Below the pieces are notes generated by a model. It ran no database searches and was not told the DNA's origin. It was given only the letters and a program-made list of their open reading frames with translations. Below, in pieces: positions 50,091 through 58,607 of a stretch of DNA of 64,000 bases. Positions within the stretch are counted from its first letter, which is position 1; every line of letters begins with the position of its first letter. The DNA is taken from contig CP014214.1 in NCBI GenBank assembly GCA_001560915.1, forward strand, positions 310,001-374,000, in the 5' to 3' direction. Source of the stretch: a methanogenic archaeon ISO4-H5. GTDB taxonomy: Archaea; Thermoplasmatota; Thermoplasmata; Methanomassiliicoccales; Methanomethylophilaceae. The translations under genes were made by a program, and so were the position numbers.

Positions 50091-51242
50091 TTGGCAGCAA
50101 TCAGGGAAGAGGAAGGTTACGTTTACGTGGGCGGCAGGAAGCTAAGGCGCGGTTTCACCACAGGGTCCTGTGCCACCGCCGCATCCAAGGCCGCGGTTCA
50201 GATGCTTCTGTCCGGGAAGCCTGTACTTTTCGCTGACATCATGACCCCCCGCGGGATTCCCCTGCACATCGACATCGAGAACATTGAGATGCATGAGGAC
50301 AGTGTTTCCTGTGCGGTCCGTAAGGACGGGGGAGACGATGCAGATGATACCAACGGTGCCTACATCTGCGCCGAGGTGCGCAAATCCTCCGAGGACGGAG
50401 TCCATATCGACGGAGGCATCGGAGTCGGAAGGGTCACCCGCAAAGGATTGGATCAGCCGCCGGGCAACGCGGCCATTAATCACGTGCCCCGTAACATGAT
50501 CGTGGAAGCTGTGGAGGATGTCTGCCAGGCCTTGGGTTATGCGGGAGGTATTGACGTCAGGATATACGTTCCGGAAGGGGAGAAGATCGCGGTCCGCACC
50601 TTCAACTCCCGCCTGGGCATCGTGGGGGGCATATCCATCCTGGGTACCAGCGGTATAGTGGAACCCATGAGCGAGACCGCTCTCCTCGGGTCGATCAAGG
50701 CTGAGATGAACGTGTTCATGGCCGAGGGCAGGAAGTATCTCCTGACGGTTCCCGGGAACTACGGCAAGGATTTCGTCAAGGCCTATCCCGCACTGGAGGG
50801 CCAGACCCCCGTGGAATGCAGCAATTTCATCGGTGATTTCCTTGACATGGCGGTGGAAGCCGGTGCCGAGGGCGTGCTCCTGGTGGGAAACCTCGGAAAA
50901 TTGGTCAAACTGGCCGGAGGAATCATGAACACCCATTCCCGCAACGCCGATTCCAGGATGGAGATCCTGGCTTCCAATGCGATTCTCGCCGGCGCCGATG
51001 CCGAGACCGCCAAGAATATTCTCGGATGCATCTCCACCGATGATGCCTTGGAAGTCCTGAACGAGAAGGGACTCATGAAACAGACCATGGAGATACTCAT
51101 CCCCAAGATCGAGTTCCACATGAACCACCGTGTCAAGGGCGACATCAAAGTGGCGGCAATCACGTTCTCCTCAGAATTCGGAATACTAGGGCAGACTCCC
51201 GGGGCGGACGAGCTCCTCAGGAAAGTGGGGGCGAAGGAATGA
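50091..51242 (+). CDS. cbiD: Cobalt-precorrin-5B C1-methyltransferase
   Basis: A 383-residue CbiD of the anaerobic cobalamin pathway. The hallmark is RRGFTTGSCATAASKAA near residue 20; later ITILGTSGIVEPMSE-type sequence (GISILGTSGIVEPMS) and GNLGKLVKLAGG. The start is TTG 50091, behind GGGGTTAGGA. First gene of the cbi operon, overlapping cbiG (ATGA). Confidence 0.95.
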   Translation: MAAIREEEGYVYVGGRKLRRGFTTGSCATAASKAAVQMLLSGKPVLFADIMTPRGIPLHIDIENIEMHEDSVSCAVRKDGGDDADDTNGAYICAEVRKSSEDGVHIDGGIGVGRVTRKGLDQPPGNAAINHVPRNMIVEAVEDVCQALGYAGGIDVRIYVPEGEKIAVRTFNSRLGIVGGISILGTSGIVEPMSETALLGSIKAEMNVFMAEGRKYLLTVPGNYGKDFVKAYPALEGQTPVECSNFIGDFLDMAVEAGAEGVLLVGNLGKLVKLAGGIMNTHSRNADSRMEILASNAILAGADAETAKNILGCISTDDALEVLNEKGLMKQTMEILIPKIEFHMNHRVKGDIKVAAITFSSEFGILGQTPGADELLRKVGAKE

Positions 51243-52279
51243 AAGTAGGAATCATAGCATTCACGACCTCTGGATGCCGTACCGCAATGGCCATCTCCGA
51301 GGTTTTCAAAGGAGATGAGGTAGACCTGTTCGCCAAGAGTACATCGGACGAATTGGGTCTCAGACACGTGGACGAGAGCATGAGGTCCTGGACCGGAAGG
51401 GCTTTCGAGACATACGACGCAATCGTGTTCGTAGGGGCGATCGGAATCGCCGTGAGGGAGATCGCACCGTTCGTGAAATCGAAGGACATCGATCCCGCCA
51501 TCATCTCGGTGGATGAGAAGGGAAGATTCTCTGTTCCGATTCTTTCGGGACATATCGGCGGAGCTAACGGTCTCGCTGTACGTATCGCAGGAGGCATAGG
51601 TGCGCTGCCGGTAGTGACCACTGCCACAGACATAAACGGCAAGATAGCGATAGATTCGTTTGCTGTCAACAATAATTTGACAATTACCTCATTACACATG
51701 GCCAAGGAGGTCGCAGCCCGTATCCTGGCCAACGATCCGGTCGGATTGGTCTGCGATGTGGAGTGCCTCGACTCCCCTCCTCCCGAGTTATCGGGTCCCG
51801 CCGATTCACCCACAGGAGTATACATCGGTATCAAAGATGTCAAACCGTTCCAGTCAACTCTTCATCTAGTCCCCCGCGACCTGGTCCTCGGGATTGGTTG
51901 TCGCCGCAACACCCCTCAGCAGGATATCGAGGACATGGTCTCCAAGGCCCTCTCGGAAATCGGGGCGGACATGTCACGCGTCCGTGCGGCCGCAAGCATC
52001 GACCTGAAGAAGGATGAAGCCGGTCTGCTCGGATTCGCGGACGCCCACCGTATACCCATCACATTCTACACTTCCGACGAGCTGAATGCGGTCGAAGGTG
52101 AATTCTCGAAATCCAATTTCGTGCAGTCCGTTACTTCCGTGGACTGCGTATGCGAGCGTTCGGCAGTGAAATGCTCCGCCGACGGTGAGCTCGTACTCAG
52201 GAAGTTCGCAGGAAACGGCGTGACCGTGGCCATAGTGCAGGAAAAGTTCGCAGTCTCGTTTGCAAAGGTGAGAAGATGA
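51239..52279 (+). CDS. cbiG: Cobalt-precorrin-5A hydrolase
   Basis: A 346-residue CbiG, which opens the delta-lactone of cobalt-precorrin-5A, releasing acetaldehyde. N-terminal domain with FVGAIGIAVREIAPF and SGHIGGANGLA; C-terminal domain starting LVLGIGCRRNTP and containing SIDLKKDEAGLLGFA. Coupled to cbiD and to the next gene by ATGA overlaps. Confidence 0.95.
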   Translation: MKVGIIAFTTSGCRTAMAISEVFKGDEVDLFAKSTSDELGLRHVDESMRSWTGRAFETYDAIVFVGAIGIAVREIAPFVKSKDIDPAIISVDEKGRFSVPILSGHIGGANGLAVRIAGGIGALPVVTTATDINGKIAIDSFAVNNNLTITSLHMAKEVAARILANDPVGLVCDVECLDSPPPELSGPADSPTGVYIGIKDVKPFQSTLHLVPRDLVLGIGCRRNTPQQDIEDMVSKALSEIGADMSRVRAAASIDLKKDEAGLLGFADAHRIPITFYTSDELNAVEGEFSKSNFVQSVTSVDCVCERSAVKCSADGELVLRKFAGNGVTVAIVQEKFAVSFAKVRR

Positions 52280-54273
52280 CAGGCAAAGTTCTCGTTTTCG
52301 CCGGTACCACCGAGGGAGGGGCCATAACCGACTTCCTCGCTAATGCCGGCATCAAAGTGCATGCATGTGTGGCCACCGAATACGGCCGCACCTCTCTCAG
52401 ACCCAACCCCAACGTGGAGGTGTCCGCCCACCCTCTCCCTCCGGAGGAGATGAGGGGGCTCATGAAGGAATACCCTGTAGTGGTGGATGCCACCCACCCT
52501 TACGCGGTGCGCATCACCGCTCACATCAAGGAGGCCTGCGCCGACACCGGAGCGGAGTACATTCGCCTGCGCCGCCCCGAATCCTTTGCGACGGGTGACG
52601 ACATAGTCACGGTGGACAGCATAGATGCGGCGGTCGAGTACCTGAAAGGTACCGAGGGCAACATCCTTGTCACCACCGGCAGCAGGGACATTGCCAAGTA
52701 CACCGCCATTCCCAATTACCGCGATAGGGTATTCGCCAGGGTCTTGTCCATCAGCGACAGTGTCTCCGAGTGCGCTAAGAACGGGTTCGAAGGGAAGAAC
52801 CTGTTCGCCATGCAGGGTCCCTTCTGCGAGGAACTGGACTACGGTATGATGGTGCAGATCGATGCCAAATTCATGGTGACCAAGGATTCCGGAGCGCCCG
52901 GGGGTTTCGCCGAGAAGGTTGCCGCCGCCCGCCGTGCAGGAGTTACCATCGTCCTCGTCGGAAGGCCTCAGGAAGAACCCGGCACCGATTACCGCGCGAC
53001 CGCTCAGCTGCTCGCTTCTAAGTTTGGATTCGCCTGTCCCGAACAGGAAGCATCTTCGGAGATTCGCACTCTCTCAATCATAGGCACAGGAGTGGGCCCG
53101 GGAACCGGTCTCACCTCCGCAGGAGCGGAAGCGGTCAAGGATGCCGACCTCGTGGTCGGTGCCGACCGTATGCTGCAGATCCCGGAGGCTGCGGGCAAAC
53201 CCGTGCTGCCTGAGTACATGCCGACCAAGATCTTCGCGTATCTCGACGAGCATCCCGAGTACCGCAACATCGCCCTGCTTGTTTCCGGTGATGTGGGATT
53301 CTACAGTGCCGCCAAATCTATGCTGGCGAAAGTGGATCCCTCCGAGTACGACGTATCCCTTCACTGCGGTATCTCCTCTGTGCAGTACCTATGTGCCAGA
53401 GCGGGAGTGCCGTGGCAGGATGTGCGTCTCATAAGTGCCCATGCCAAGGATGCCAACATCGTCGGCAACGTCCGCCGCAACTCCGCGGTCTTCACCTTGC
53501 TCAACGGAAGCGAGGGCGTGCGCAAGATGTGCAAACAGCTCACCGAGTACGGCTTCGCAGACGTCCGTGTGGCGGTCGGTTGCGACCTCGGATATCCTGA
53601 AGAGAAGTTCCTCTACGGAACTCCCGAGGAAATCCTCAGTTCAGATCTTGGAACACTCTGTGCGGCACTCATATTCAATCCTTCACCGGACGGCAGGAAC
53701 CCCATCAGTATCCCCGACTCGGAGTTCATCCGCGGGGACGCACCCATGACCAAATCCGAGATTAGAGCCCTATCCGTGGCTAAACTGAAGCTCTGCGAGG
53801 ATTCGCTGGTCTACGATATCGGTGCGGGAACAGGATCCGTCACCGTGGAGATGGCACTGACCGCCTACAACGGTACCGTGTATGCTGTAGAGAAGGAGGA
53901 TGCGGCCGCCGACCTCATCGAGGAGAACAAGAGGAAGTTCGGTACCCCCAATGTGGAGGTCATCCGCGGACTGGCTCCGGAAGCGATGAAGGATTTGCCT
54001 GCCCCCACTCACGTGTTCATCGGAGGTTCCTCCGGCAATCTCAAGGACATCGTGGTCTGCGTCCTGGAGAAGAATCCCGAGGCTCGCATCATCGTCAACT
54101 CCGTGACCCTGGAGACAATCTCCGAGGTCCTCGAACTGCCCAAGGTCTGTGCGGTCGAGCAGGAAGAGGTCGTATGCATCAACGCGGCCAACTCCCGTCA
54201 TCTCGGAAGGTACAACCTCATGACCGCCCAGAACCCCGTGTATATAGCGGTATTCAGAGGGAAATCCGCATGA
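52276..54273 (+). CDS. Fused precorrin-6A reductase / precorrin-6B methyltransferase / decarboxylase (CbiJ-CbiE-CbiT)
   Basis: A 665-residue triple fusion covering three cobalamin steps. Residues 1-255 are CbiJ/CobK (VLVFAGTTEGG, DATHPYAVRIT, TGSRDIAKY, TKDSGAPGG). About 265-465 are CbiE (LSIIGTGVGPG, LVSGDVGFYS, and a SVQYLCARAGVPW core). About 475-665 are CbiT (MTKSEIRALSVAKL, YDIGAGTGSVTVE). CbiE-CbiT (CobL-like) fusions are known; the extra N-terminal CbiJ is less usual. Channelling of precorrin-6 intermediates would follow. Coupled to both neighbours by ATGA. Confidence 0.9.
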   Translation: MTGKVLVFAGTTEGGAITDFLANAGIKVHACVATEYGRTSLRPNPNVEVSAHPLPPEEMRGLMKEYPVVVDATHPYAVRITAHIKEACADTGAEYIRLRRPESFATGDDIVTVDSIDAAVEYLKGTEGNILVTTGSRDIAKYTAIPNYRDRVFARVLSISDSVSECAKNGFEGKNLFAMQGPFCEELDYGMMVQIDAKFMVTKDSGAPGGFAEKVAAARRAGVTIVLVGRPQEEPGTDYRATAQLLASKFGFACPEQEASSEIRTLSIIGTGVGPGTGLTSAGAEAVKDADLVVGADRMLQIPEAAGKPVLPEYMPTKIFAYLDEHPEYRNIALLVSGDVGFYSAAKSMLAKVDPSEYDVSLHCGISSVQYLCARAGVPWQDVRLISAHAKDANIVGNVRRNSAVFTLLNGSEGVRKMCKQLTEYGFADVRVAVGCDLGYPEEKFLYGTPEEILSSDLGTLCAALIFNPSPDGRNPISIPDSEFIRGDAPMTKSEIRALSVAKLKLCEDSLVYDIGAGTGSVTVEMALTAYNGTVYAVEKEDAAADLIEENKRKFGTPNVEVIRGLAPEAMKDLPAPTHVFIGGSSGNLKDIVVCVLEKNPEARIIVNSVTLETISEVLELPKVCAVEQEEVVCINAANSRHLGRYNLMTAQNPVYIAVFRGKSA

Positions 54274-55616
54274 GCCAGAGCCGTTTCATGATTGCAGCTC
54301 CCACTAGCGGGAGCGGTAAGACCCTGGTGACCTGCGGTATCCTGCAGGCATTGGTGAACAGGAAGCTGAAGGTTGCCTCCTTCAAGTGCGGGCCCGACTA
54401 TATCGACCCCATGTTCCATGCCCGTGTCATCGGGACCAAATCCAGGAACCTCGACTGCTTCTTCTGCGACGACGAGACCCTGAAATATCTGTATGCGAGG
54501 AATGCCGAATCTTCCGACATCTCCGTCATCGAGGGTGTCATGGGATTCTACGACGGTATGCGTGCCGCATCCACCGACGGCAGTTCGTACGACGTGTCCC
54601 AGAAGTTGAAGACTCCCGTGATCCTGCTGGTGAACTGCAAGGGTGCAAGTGTCTCATGCATTCCCGTGGTGAAGGGATTCAAGGAGTTCAAGGAGAACAA
54701 TATCAAGGGTGTGATCCTCAACAACATGAGCCCCCACGTCTTCGCGGAGATCAAGCCCGCAATAGAGAGGGACCTCGGTCTGAAGGTCATCGGATACGTG
54801 CCCAAACTCAAGGACATCAATCTCGAGAGCAGACATCTGGGTCTGGTGCTTCCCGACGAGGTCGCTTCCCTGAAGGAGGACCTCAACAAACTGGCGGGTA
54901 TTCTGGAGGAGACCCTGGATTTCGATGCACTTCTTGAGATCGCCGCAGGCGCTCCCGAGATAAGCGGAAAAGCTCCGGCGCACAGCGTGCTCGACAGCAA
55001 GGTGAAGATCGGACTCGCCGTGGATGATACATTCTGTTTCACTTACGAGGACAATATCGAACTCCTGAAGGAGTGCGGTGCGGATATCGTTCCGTTCTCA
55101 CCCATGCATGACCCCAAACTTCCCGAGGGAATTCATGGAATGATCCTCTCGGGAGGATATCCGGAACTCCACGGCGAGGTGCTGGAATCCAACAAGAGCA
55201 TGCTGAAGGACATCCGCGAGAAGATCGAGGGCGGTATGCCGTGTCTCGCCGAGTGCGGCGGGTTCATGTATCTCCATGAGAAGATGGAGGACTCTGAGGG
55301 AAAGATGCGCAGCCTGGTCGGCGCCGTCAAGGGCGAGGTACGCAACACGGGCAAGCTGGCACGTTTCGGTTATGTCACATTATCTGCGGAAGGGGATACC
55401 ATCCTGCCCCCCGGAGGGGTCAGAGGACACGAGTTCCATTATTGGGACAGCACCAACTGCGGCGAGTCCTGGAAGGCCGTGAAGACCTCCGGGAAGGAGT
55501 ACAGATGCGGGCACGAGGAAGGTGCCCTTGTTGCCGGGTACCCGCACCTTTATTATTACTCAAACCCAGAGGTAGCCTACCGTTTCCTTCTGAAATGTTC
55601 CCGTTACGGTAACTGA
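54270..55616 (+). CDS. cbiA: Cobyrinate a,c-diamide synthase
   Basis: A 448-residue amidotransferase that amidates the a and c side chains of cob(II)yrinate with ATP and glutamine. The ATP loop is APTSGSGKT near residue 10; FKCGPDYIDPMFH follows; the glutaminase Cys is in LAECGGFMYL, and a C-terminal GHEFHYW is typical of CbiA. The start is ATG 54270, overlapping the previous stop. Paralogue of cfbB; assigned to cobalamin by operon position. Confidence 0.9.
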   Translation: MSQSRFMIAAPTSGSGKTLVTCGILQALVNRKLKVASFKCGPDYIDPMFHARVIGTKSRNLDCFFCDDETLKYLYARNAESSDISVIEGVMGFYDGMRAASTDGSSYDVSQKLKTPVILLVNCKGASVSCIPVVKGFKEFKENNIKGVILNNMSPHVFAEIKPAIERDLGLKVIGYVPKLKDINLESRHLGLVLPDEVASLKEDLNKLAGILEETLDFDALLEIAAGAPEISGKAPAHSVLDSKVKIGLAVDDTFCFTYEDNIELLKECGADIVPFSPMHDPKLPEGIHGMILSGGYPELHGEVLESNKSMLKDIREKIEGGMPCLAECGGFMYLHEKMEDSEGKMRSLVGAVKGEVRNTGKLARFGYVTLSAEGDTILPPGGVRGHEFHYWDSTNCGESWKAVKTSGKEYRCGHEEGALVAGYPHLYYYSNPEVAYRFLLKCSRYGN

Positions 55617-56399
55617 TCAGAGTTCGAGTCCGCCCATCATCGATTCCGAGATGTAGGAAACAATGATCACGACGATCAGTCCGATGATCAGCGCGGCCAG
55701 CTGCTTGGGGTCCTTGTCCCTGTGATGGAATGCCTCGGGGACCATGTCGCACAGAGTGACGAACATGAAGATTCCTACGGAGAAGCACAGGGCCGGTCCC
55801 GCGAAACCCATGTTGCCGGTGTTGAGGCACAGGTAGGAAACCACAGTCGCGATCGGGGAGATTACGCTGAACGCCACCAGATACTTCCAGGCGCTGGATT
55901 TGCTCTCGGACATGAGGAGGGTGGAGGACAGGGAGAACACCACCACGGCCTTGTGAAGGCACAGTGCGATGAGGACCATGAATCCCACGTCCTCTCCGGC
56001 GACGAATGCGGCTGCGAGTGCCAGACCGTCGAAGAATGAGTGTATGGACAGACCTGCGAAAGCTGACATCGAGGTGATGTTGTGGGTGTGCTCATCATCC
56101 GCGTGCTCGTCGGAGTGGAGATATTTCTTCACTAGGAAGTCTATGACCAGGAGCAGTACGAATCCGATGAGGATCATGTAACATGCGGTGTGGAGCGAGT
56201 GTCCGGCATCGAGAGTCCTTTCGAGAGCTTCAGGGGGCAGCATTATGAAGAGCACACCAAGCATGACTCCTGCGCTGAACGCTATCAGGAAATGCATGTG
56301 CTCGGGATTCCTGTTCATAAGGAACGGGAGATAACCTGCGATGAGTGTGATGGCGAGAATCACTGCTGCGAACAGTAATACCATCAATAGTTGGTCCAT
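55617..56399 (-). CDS. ZIP-family metal transporter
   Basis: A 260-residue protein with about eight spans. The metal site motifs are SIHSFFDGLAL in span 4 and CLHKAVVVFSLS in span 5; the HS..DG/HK pair resembles ZIP subfamily II rather than the ZupT type HNFPEG/HEIPEG. A His/Asp-rich loop (HSDEHADDEHTHN) lies before span 4. It imports Zn2+ or another divalent metal. Convergent and abutting cbiA; near nikR. Confidence 0.9.
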   Translation of the reverse strand: MDQLLMVLLFAAVILAITLIAGYLPFLMNRNPEHMHFLIAFSAGVMLGVLFIMLPPEALERTLDAGHSLHTACYMILIGFVLLLVIDFLVKKYLHSDEHADDEHTHNITSMSAFAGLSIHSFFDGLALAAAFVAGEDVGFMVLIALCLHKAVVVFSLSSTLLMSESKSSAWKYLVAFSVISPIATVVSYLCLNTGNMGFAGPALCFSVGIFMFVTLCDMVPEAFHHRDKDPKQLAALIIGLIVVIIVSYISESMMGGLEL

Positions 56400-56490
56400 A
56401 ACTTCGACTTAACCACCCATTATTAATACATTTCTGAAAAGTTAATAAATCGGACCAGATTGCAGTCATTTTTTTATTATATTCACTAAT

Positions 56491-56514
56491 TTTTAAATAA
56501 TTTAACCGCGTTAA
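56491..56514 (+). promoter_or_regulatory. nikR promoter with inverted repeat
   Basis: TATA box TTTTAAATAA (56491-56500) is followed by TTAAC-cgc-GTTAA (56502-56514), which lies between the TATA box and the ATG at 56523. The repeat would block polymerase if bound, so it is a candidate self-repression site for NikR. Confidence 0.5.
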
Positions 56515-56522
56515 GATAGTCT

Positions 56523-56906
56523 ATGCCCGTGATTAGTGTGTCCTTAAGTGAGGAGAACCTCGAGTTTCTTGACAAGATACAGGACACTTACAAGCTGAAG
56601 GGACGCAGCGATGCTGTTCGTACATCCATTAATTCTGCTATATCGGAAATGCAGGACATGGAGAACATGAGCGGCAACGTTGAGGGCATTCTGATTACCG
56701 TGCGCCACGATCACGCCGATCCGTGGATGGGCATTATACAGGCCAAATACATCAACTGTATCAAGACTCAGATTCACTCCCATCTCAGGGACAAGAAGTG
56801 TCTTGAGGTCATGGTCGTTTCCTGCGATGCGGACGAACTGAAGGACATTATGCAGGAGATCAAGGCTTCCGGAAAGGCGGATTATGTCCGTTTCGTCCGC
56901 AGCTGA
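56523..56906 (+). CDS. nikR: NikR-type nickel-responsive regulator
   Basis: A 127-residue protein with an N-terminal ribbon-helix-helix domain (VISVSLSEENLEFLDKI, then RSDAVRTSI) and a C-terminal ACT-like metal domain. Three nickel ligands are evident (H85 and H87 in IHSHLRDKKC, and C93); position 74, where the fourth His usually lies, is Ala, so nickel binding may differ. The gene is probably leaderless. Likely controls nickel supply for F430, hydrogenase and related enzymes. Confidence 0.85.
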   Translation: MPVISVSLSEENLEFLDKIQDTYKLKGRSDAVRTSINSAISEMQDMENMSGNVEGILITVRHDHADPWMGIIQAKYINCIKTQIHSHLRDKKCLEVMVVSCDADELKDIMQEIKASGKADYVRFVRS

Positions 56907-56961
56907 GTGGCTTCATTTTTTAACTACTTCGCGGTTATATTATGCGAATATCTGATATAAG

Positions 56962-56978
56962 TTAAGCATTATGCTTAA
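56962..56978. promoter_or_regulatory. 17-base perfect palindrome
   Basis: TTAAGCAT-T-ATGCTTAA stands upstream of the gene at 57049, just after nikR, followed by a second inverted repeat GTACT...AGTAC (56988-57003). A candidate operator for a dimeric regulator. Confidence 0.5.
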
Positions 56979-57048
56979 TTTTATGGTGTACTTCAAAGAG
57001 TACATTTAAGTATTGATATGTACTATTCTCCACTAGGATGGGATTGGG

Positions 57049-58512
57049 ATGTGGGGATCACACTCTTTTAACAGCATTGGCGCTCGCCTCAGAGCCGCCG
57101 TCGGAAAAGTCCGCGGGACTGTTTCCAGCAACGATGTTGATTACGACGATGACGAGTACGAGACCGAGAGGTTCCCCGCCATCGCGACCGATTACGAGGA
57201 GCACAGCGTTCCTGCCGTGACCGGTGAGCCTGCTAAGATTCTGGTGCGCAAACAGTCCAGTGTCGTTTACTTCGAGGAAGACGAGGAGGCGGCACCCATT
57301 GTCGTGTCCAATGCACGCGACAGGCCTGTTGCAGAGGAGCCTGTAAACCAGGTGGAAAAGAAACCCAGGATAGCAGTCACCGAGCCTGCGGACCTCTTCA
57401 TTAACGCACTGAGGAAGCCCGCCCGCGAGAGGTTCGCTACCGCTGAGCCCGTAATCAAGAGGAAGGAGGCCGCACCGGTGGTGGCAGAGCAGGAAGTGGT
57501 AGATCCTGCACCTGCTGTCGAGGTCAAGGCCGAGGTCTCAGCCCCTGTAATCGAGATTGCAGAGCCGGACATATCCCAGACCAGGATTACCGACTGCGAA
57601 CCCATTACTGTCGGAGAGAGCCCAGCACCCGATATGACCGTCGAAGAGATTGCCGAGCCGGCAGCAGAAGCCATCCTCGAGCCCGTAGTTACAACCGAGG
57701 TAGCCGAGGAGCCTGTCGCCGTTGCAGAGACTCCCTCCGAGGTCACTGTAGAGATCGTTCCCGAGCCGGCAGCAGAAGCCATCCTCGAGCCCGTAGTTAC
57801 AACCGAGGTAGCCGAGGAGCCTGTCGCCGAACCCATCGTAGCCGTGGAACCCGTAACAGTAGTCGAACAAACTCCCGAGCCCGAAGTGACATTCGAGATC
57901 GCCGAGATGGTGGAAGAAGCTTCCGCAACCGCAGCTGCAGACGCGGTCATGGTAGCGAGTTCCGTCATCGAAGCACACCCCGCCCCCGCTGCAGTGGAGG
58001 AAGAGACCATTGTCACTGCCGAGATCGAGGAGTCCGCAGTAGAACATGAGATGGTGTCCCAGAGGATCGAATCCGAGGCACCCGCGGTATATGCACTCAC
58101 CGCACCCGCCAAGTACACGCCCGCACTTCCCTCCAGGAAGATCGAAGTGCCCGCACTCCCGGAAGCGAAGGGAGAAATCCAGAATACTGGTTCTGCGCAG
58201 GAGAGTGTTGAAGCGACAGAGACATCGACCGACTCTATGGATGAGCCTGTGACCAACGATACCTCGATACAGCAGGAGGTCAGGCAGGAACTCCCAATCG
58301 CCATCGTAAATGAGGACCGTGACGTCCTGTTCGCGTTCAGGAAGGAACTGAGCGCCGATGAGTTCGAGTTCGCAAGCACATCCATGGATAACAACTCGGC
58401 CTTCCCCGAGGATTTCCTCGACGAGTCCGAGATGACCTTTAAAATCAGGATGCCCAGGTACGCAACCGGTTTCTCCGGTTTCGCTGGACACTTCAGGGCA
58501 CTGCCCTATTGA
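57049..58512 (+). CDS. Acidic disordered repeat protein
   Basis: A 487-residue protein dominated by Glu, Val, Ala and Pro (EEPVAEPIVAVEPV style), without signal peptide or membrane segment, probably disordered. A short aromatic C-terminus (RYATGFSGFAGHF) may be the functional end. It contains a perfect 67-base internal duplication (57654-57720 and 57762-57828). A TTTAAGTA box precedes the gene and a strong terminator follows. Function unknown. Confidence 0.7.
   Translation: MWGSHSFNSIGARLRAAVGKVRGTVSSNDVDYDDDEYETERFPAIATDYEEHSVPAVTGEPAKILVRKQSSVVYFEEDEEAAPIVVSNARDRPVAEEPVNQVEKKPRIAVTEPADLFINALRKPARERFATAEPVIKRKEAAPVVAEQEVVDPAPAVEVKAEVSAPVIEIAEPDISQTRITDCEPITVGESPAPDMTVEEIAEPAAEAILEPVVTTEVAEEPVAVAETPSEVTVEIVPEPAAEAILEPVVTTEVAEEPVAEPIVAVEPVTVVEQTPEPEVTFEIAEMVEEASATAAADAVMVASSVIEAHPAPAAVEEETIVTAEIEESAVEHEMVSQRIESEAPAVYALTAPAKYTPALPSRKIEVPALPEAKGEIQNTGSAQESVEATETSTDSMDEPVTNDTSIQQEVRQELPIAIVNEDRDVLFAFRKELSADEFEFASTSMDNNSAFPEDFLDESEMTFKIRMPRYATGFSGFAGHFRALPY
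57654..57828 (+). repeat. Perfect 67-base direct repeat within the gene
   Basis: 57654-57720 and 57762-57828 are identical and 108 bases (36 codons) apart. The in-frame period keeps the reading frame, which points to a recent duplication or ongoing length variation. Confidence 0.9.
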
Positions 58513-58522
58513 AACCTCTTAA

Positions 58523-58545
58523 CCCCCCTTCAGGGGGGCGTTTTT
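58523..58545 (+). terminator. Hairpin-T terminator
   Basis: CCCCCC-ttca-GGGGGG is followed by CGTTTTT, 11 bases after the stop of the acidic protein gene. Confidence 0.8.
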
Positions 58546-58607
58546 CCCACAATTTTTGTCTGAGTCCTTGCCATACTTTTTTTTAGTAATGGCCGATAAG
58601 GGAGGAT

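Noticed and set aside
55617-56399. Loss of metal ligands in the ZIP transporter (HK instead of HE in span 5)
   Set aside because: The HS..DG/HK combination is a feature of ZIP subfamily II, not a defect.
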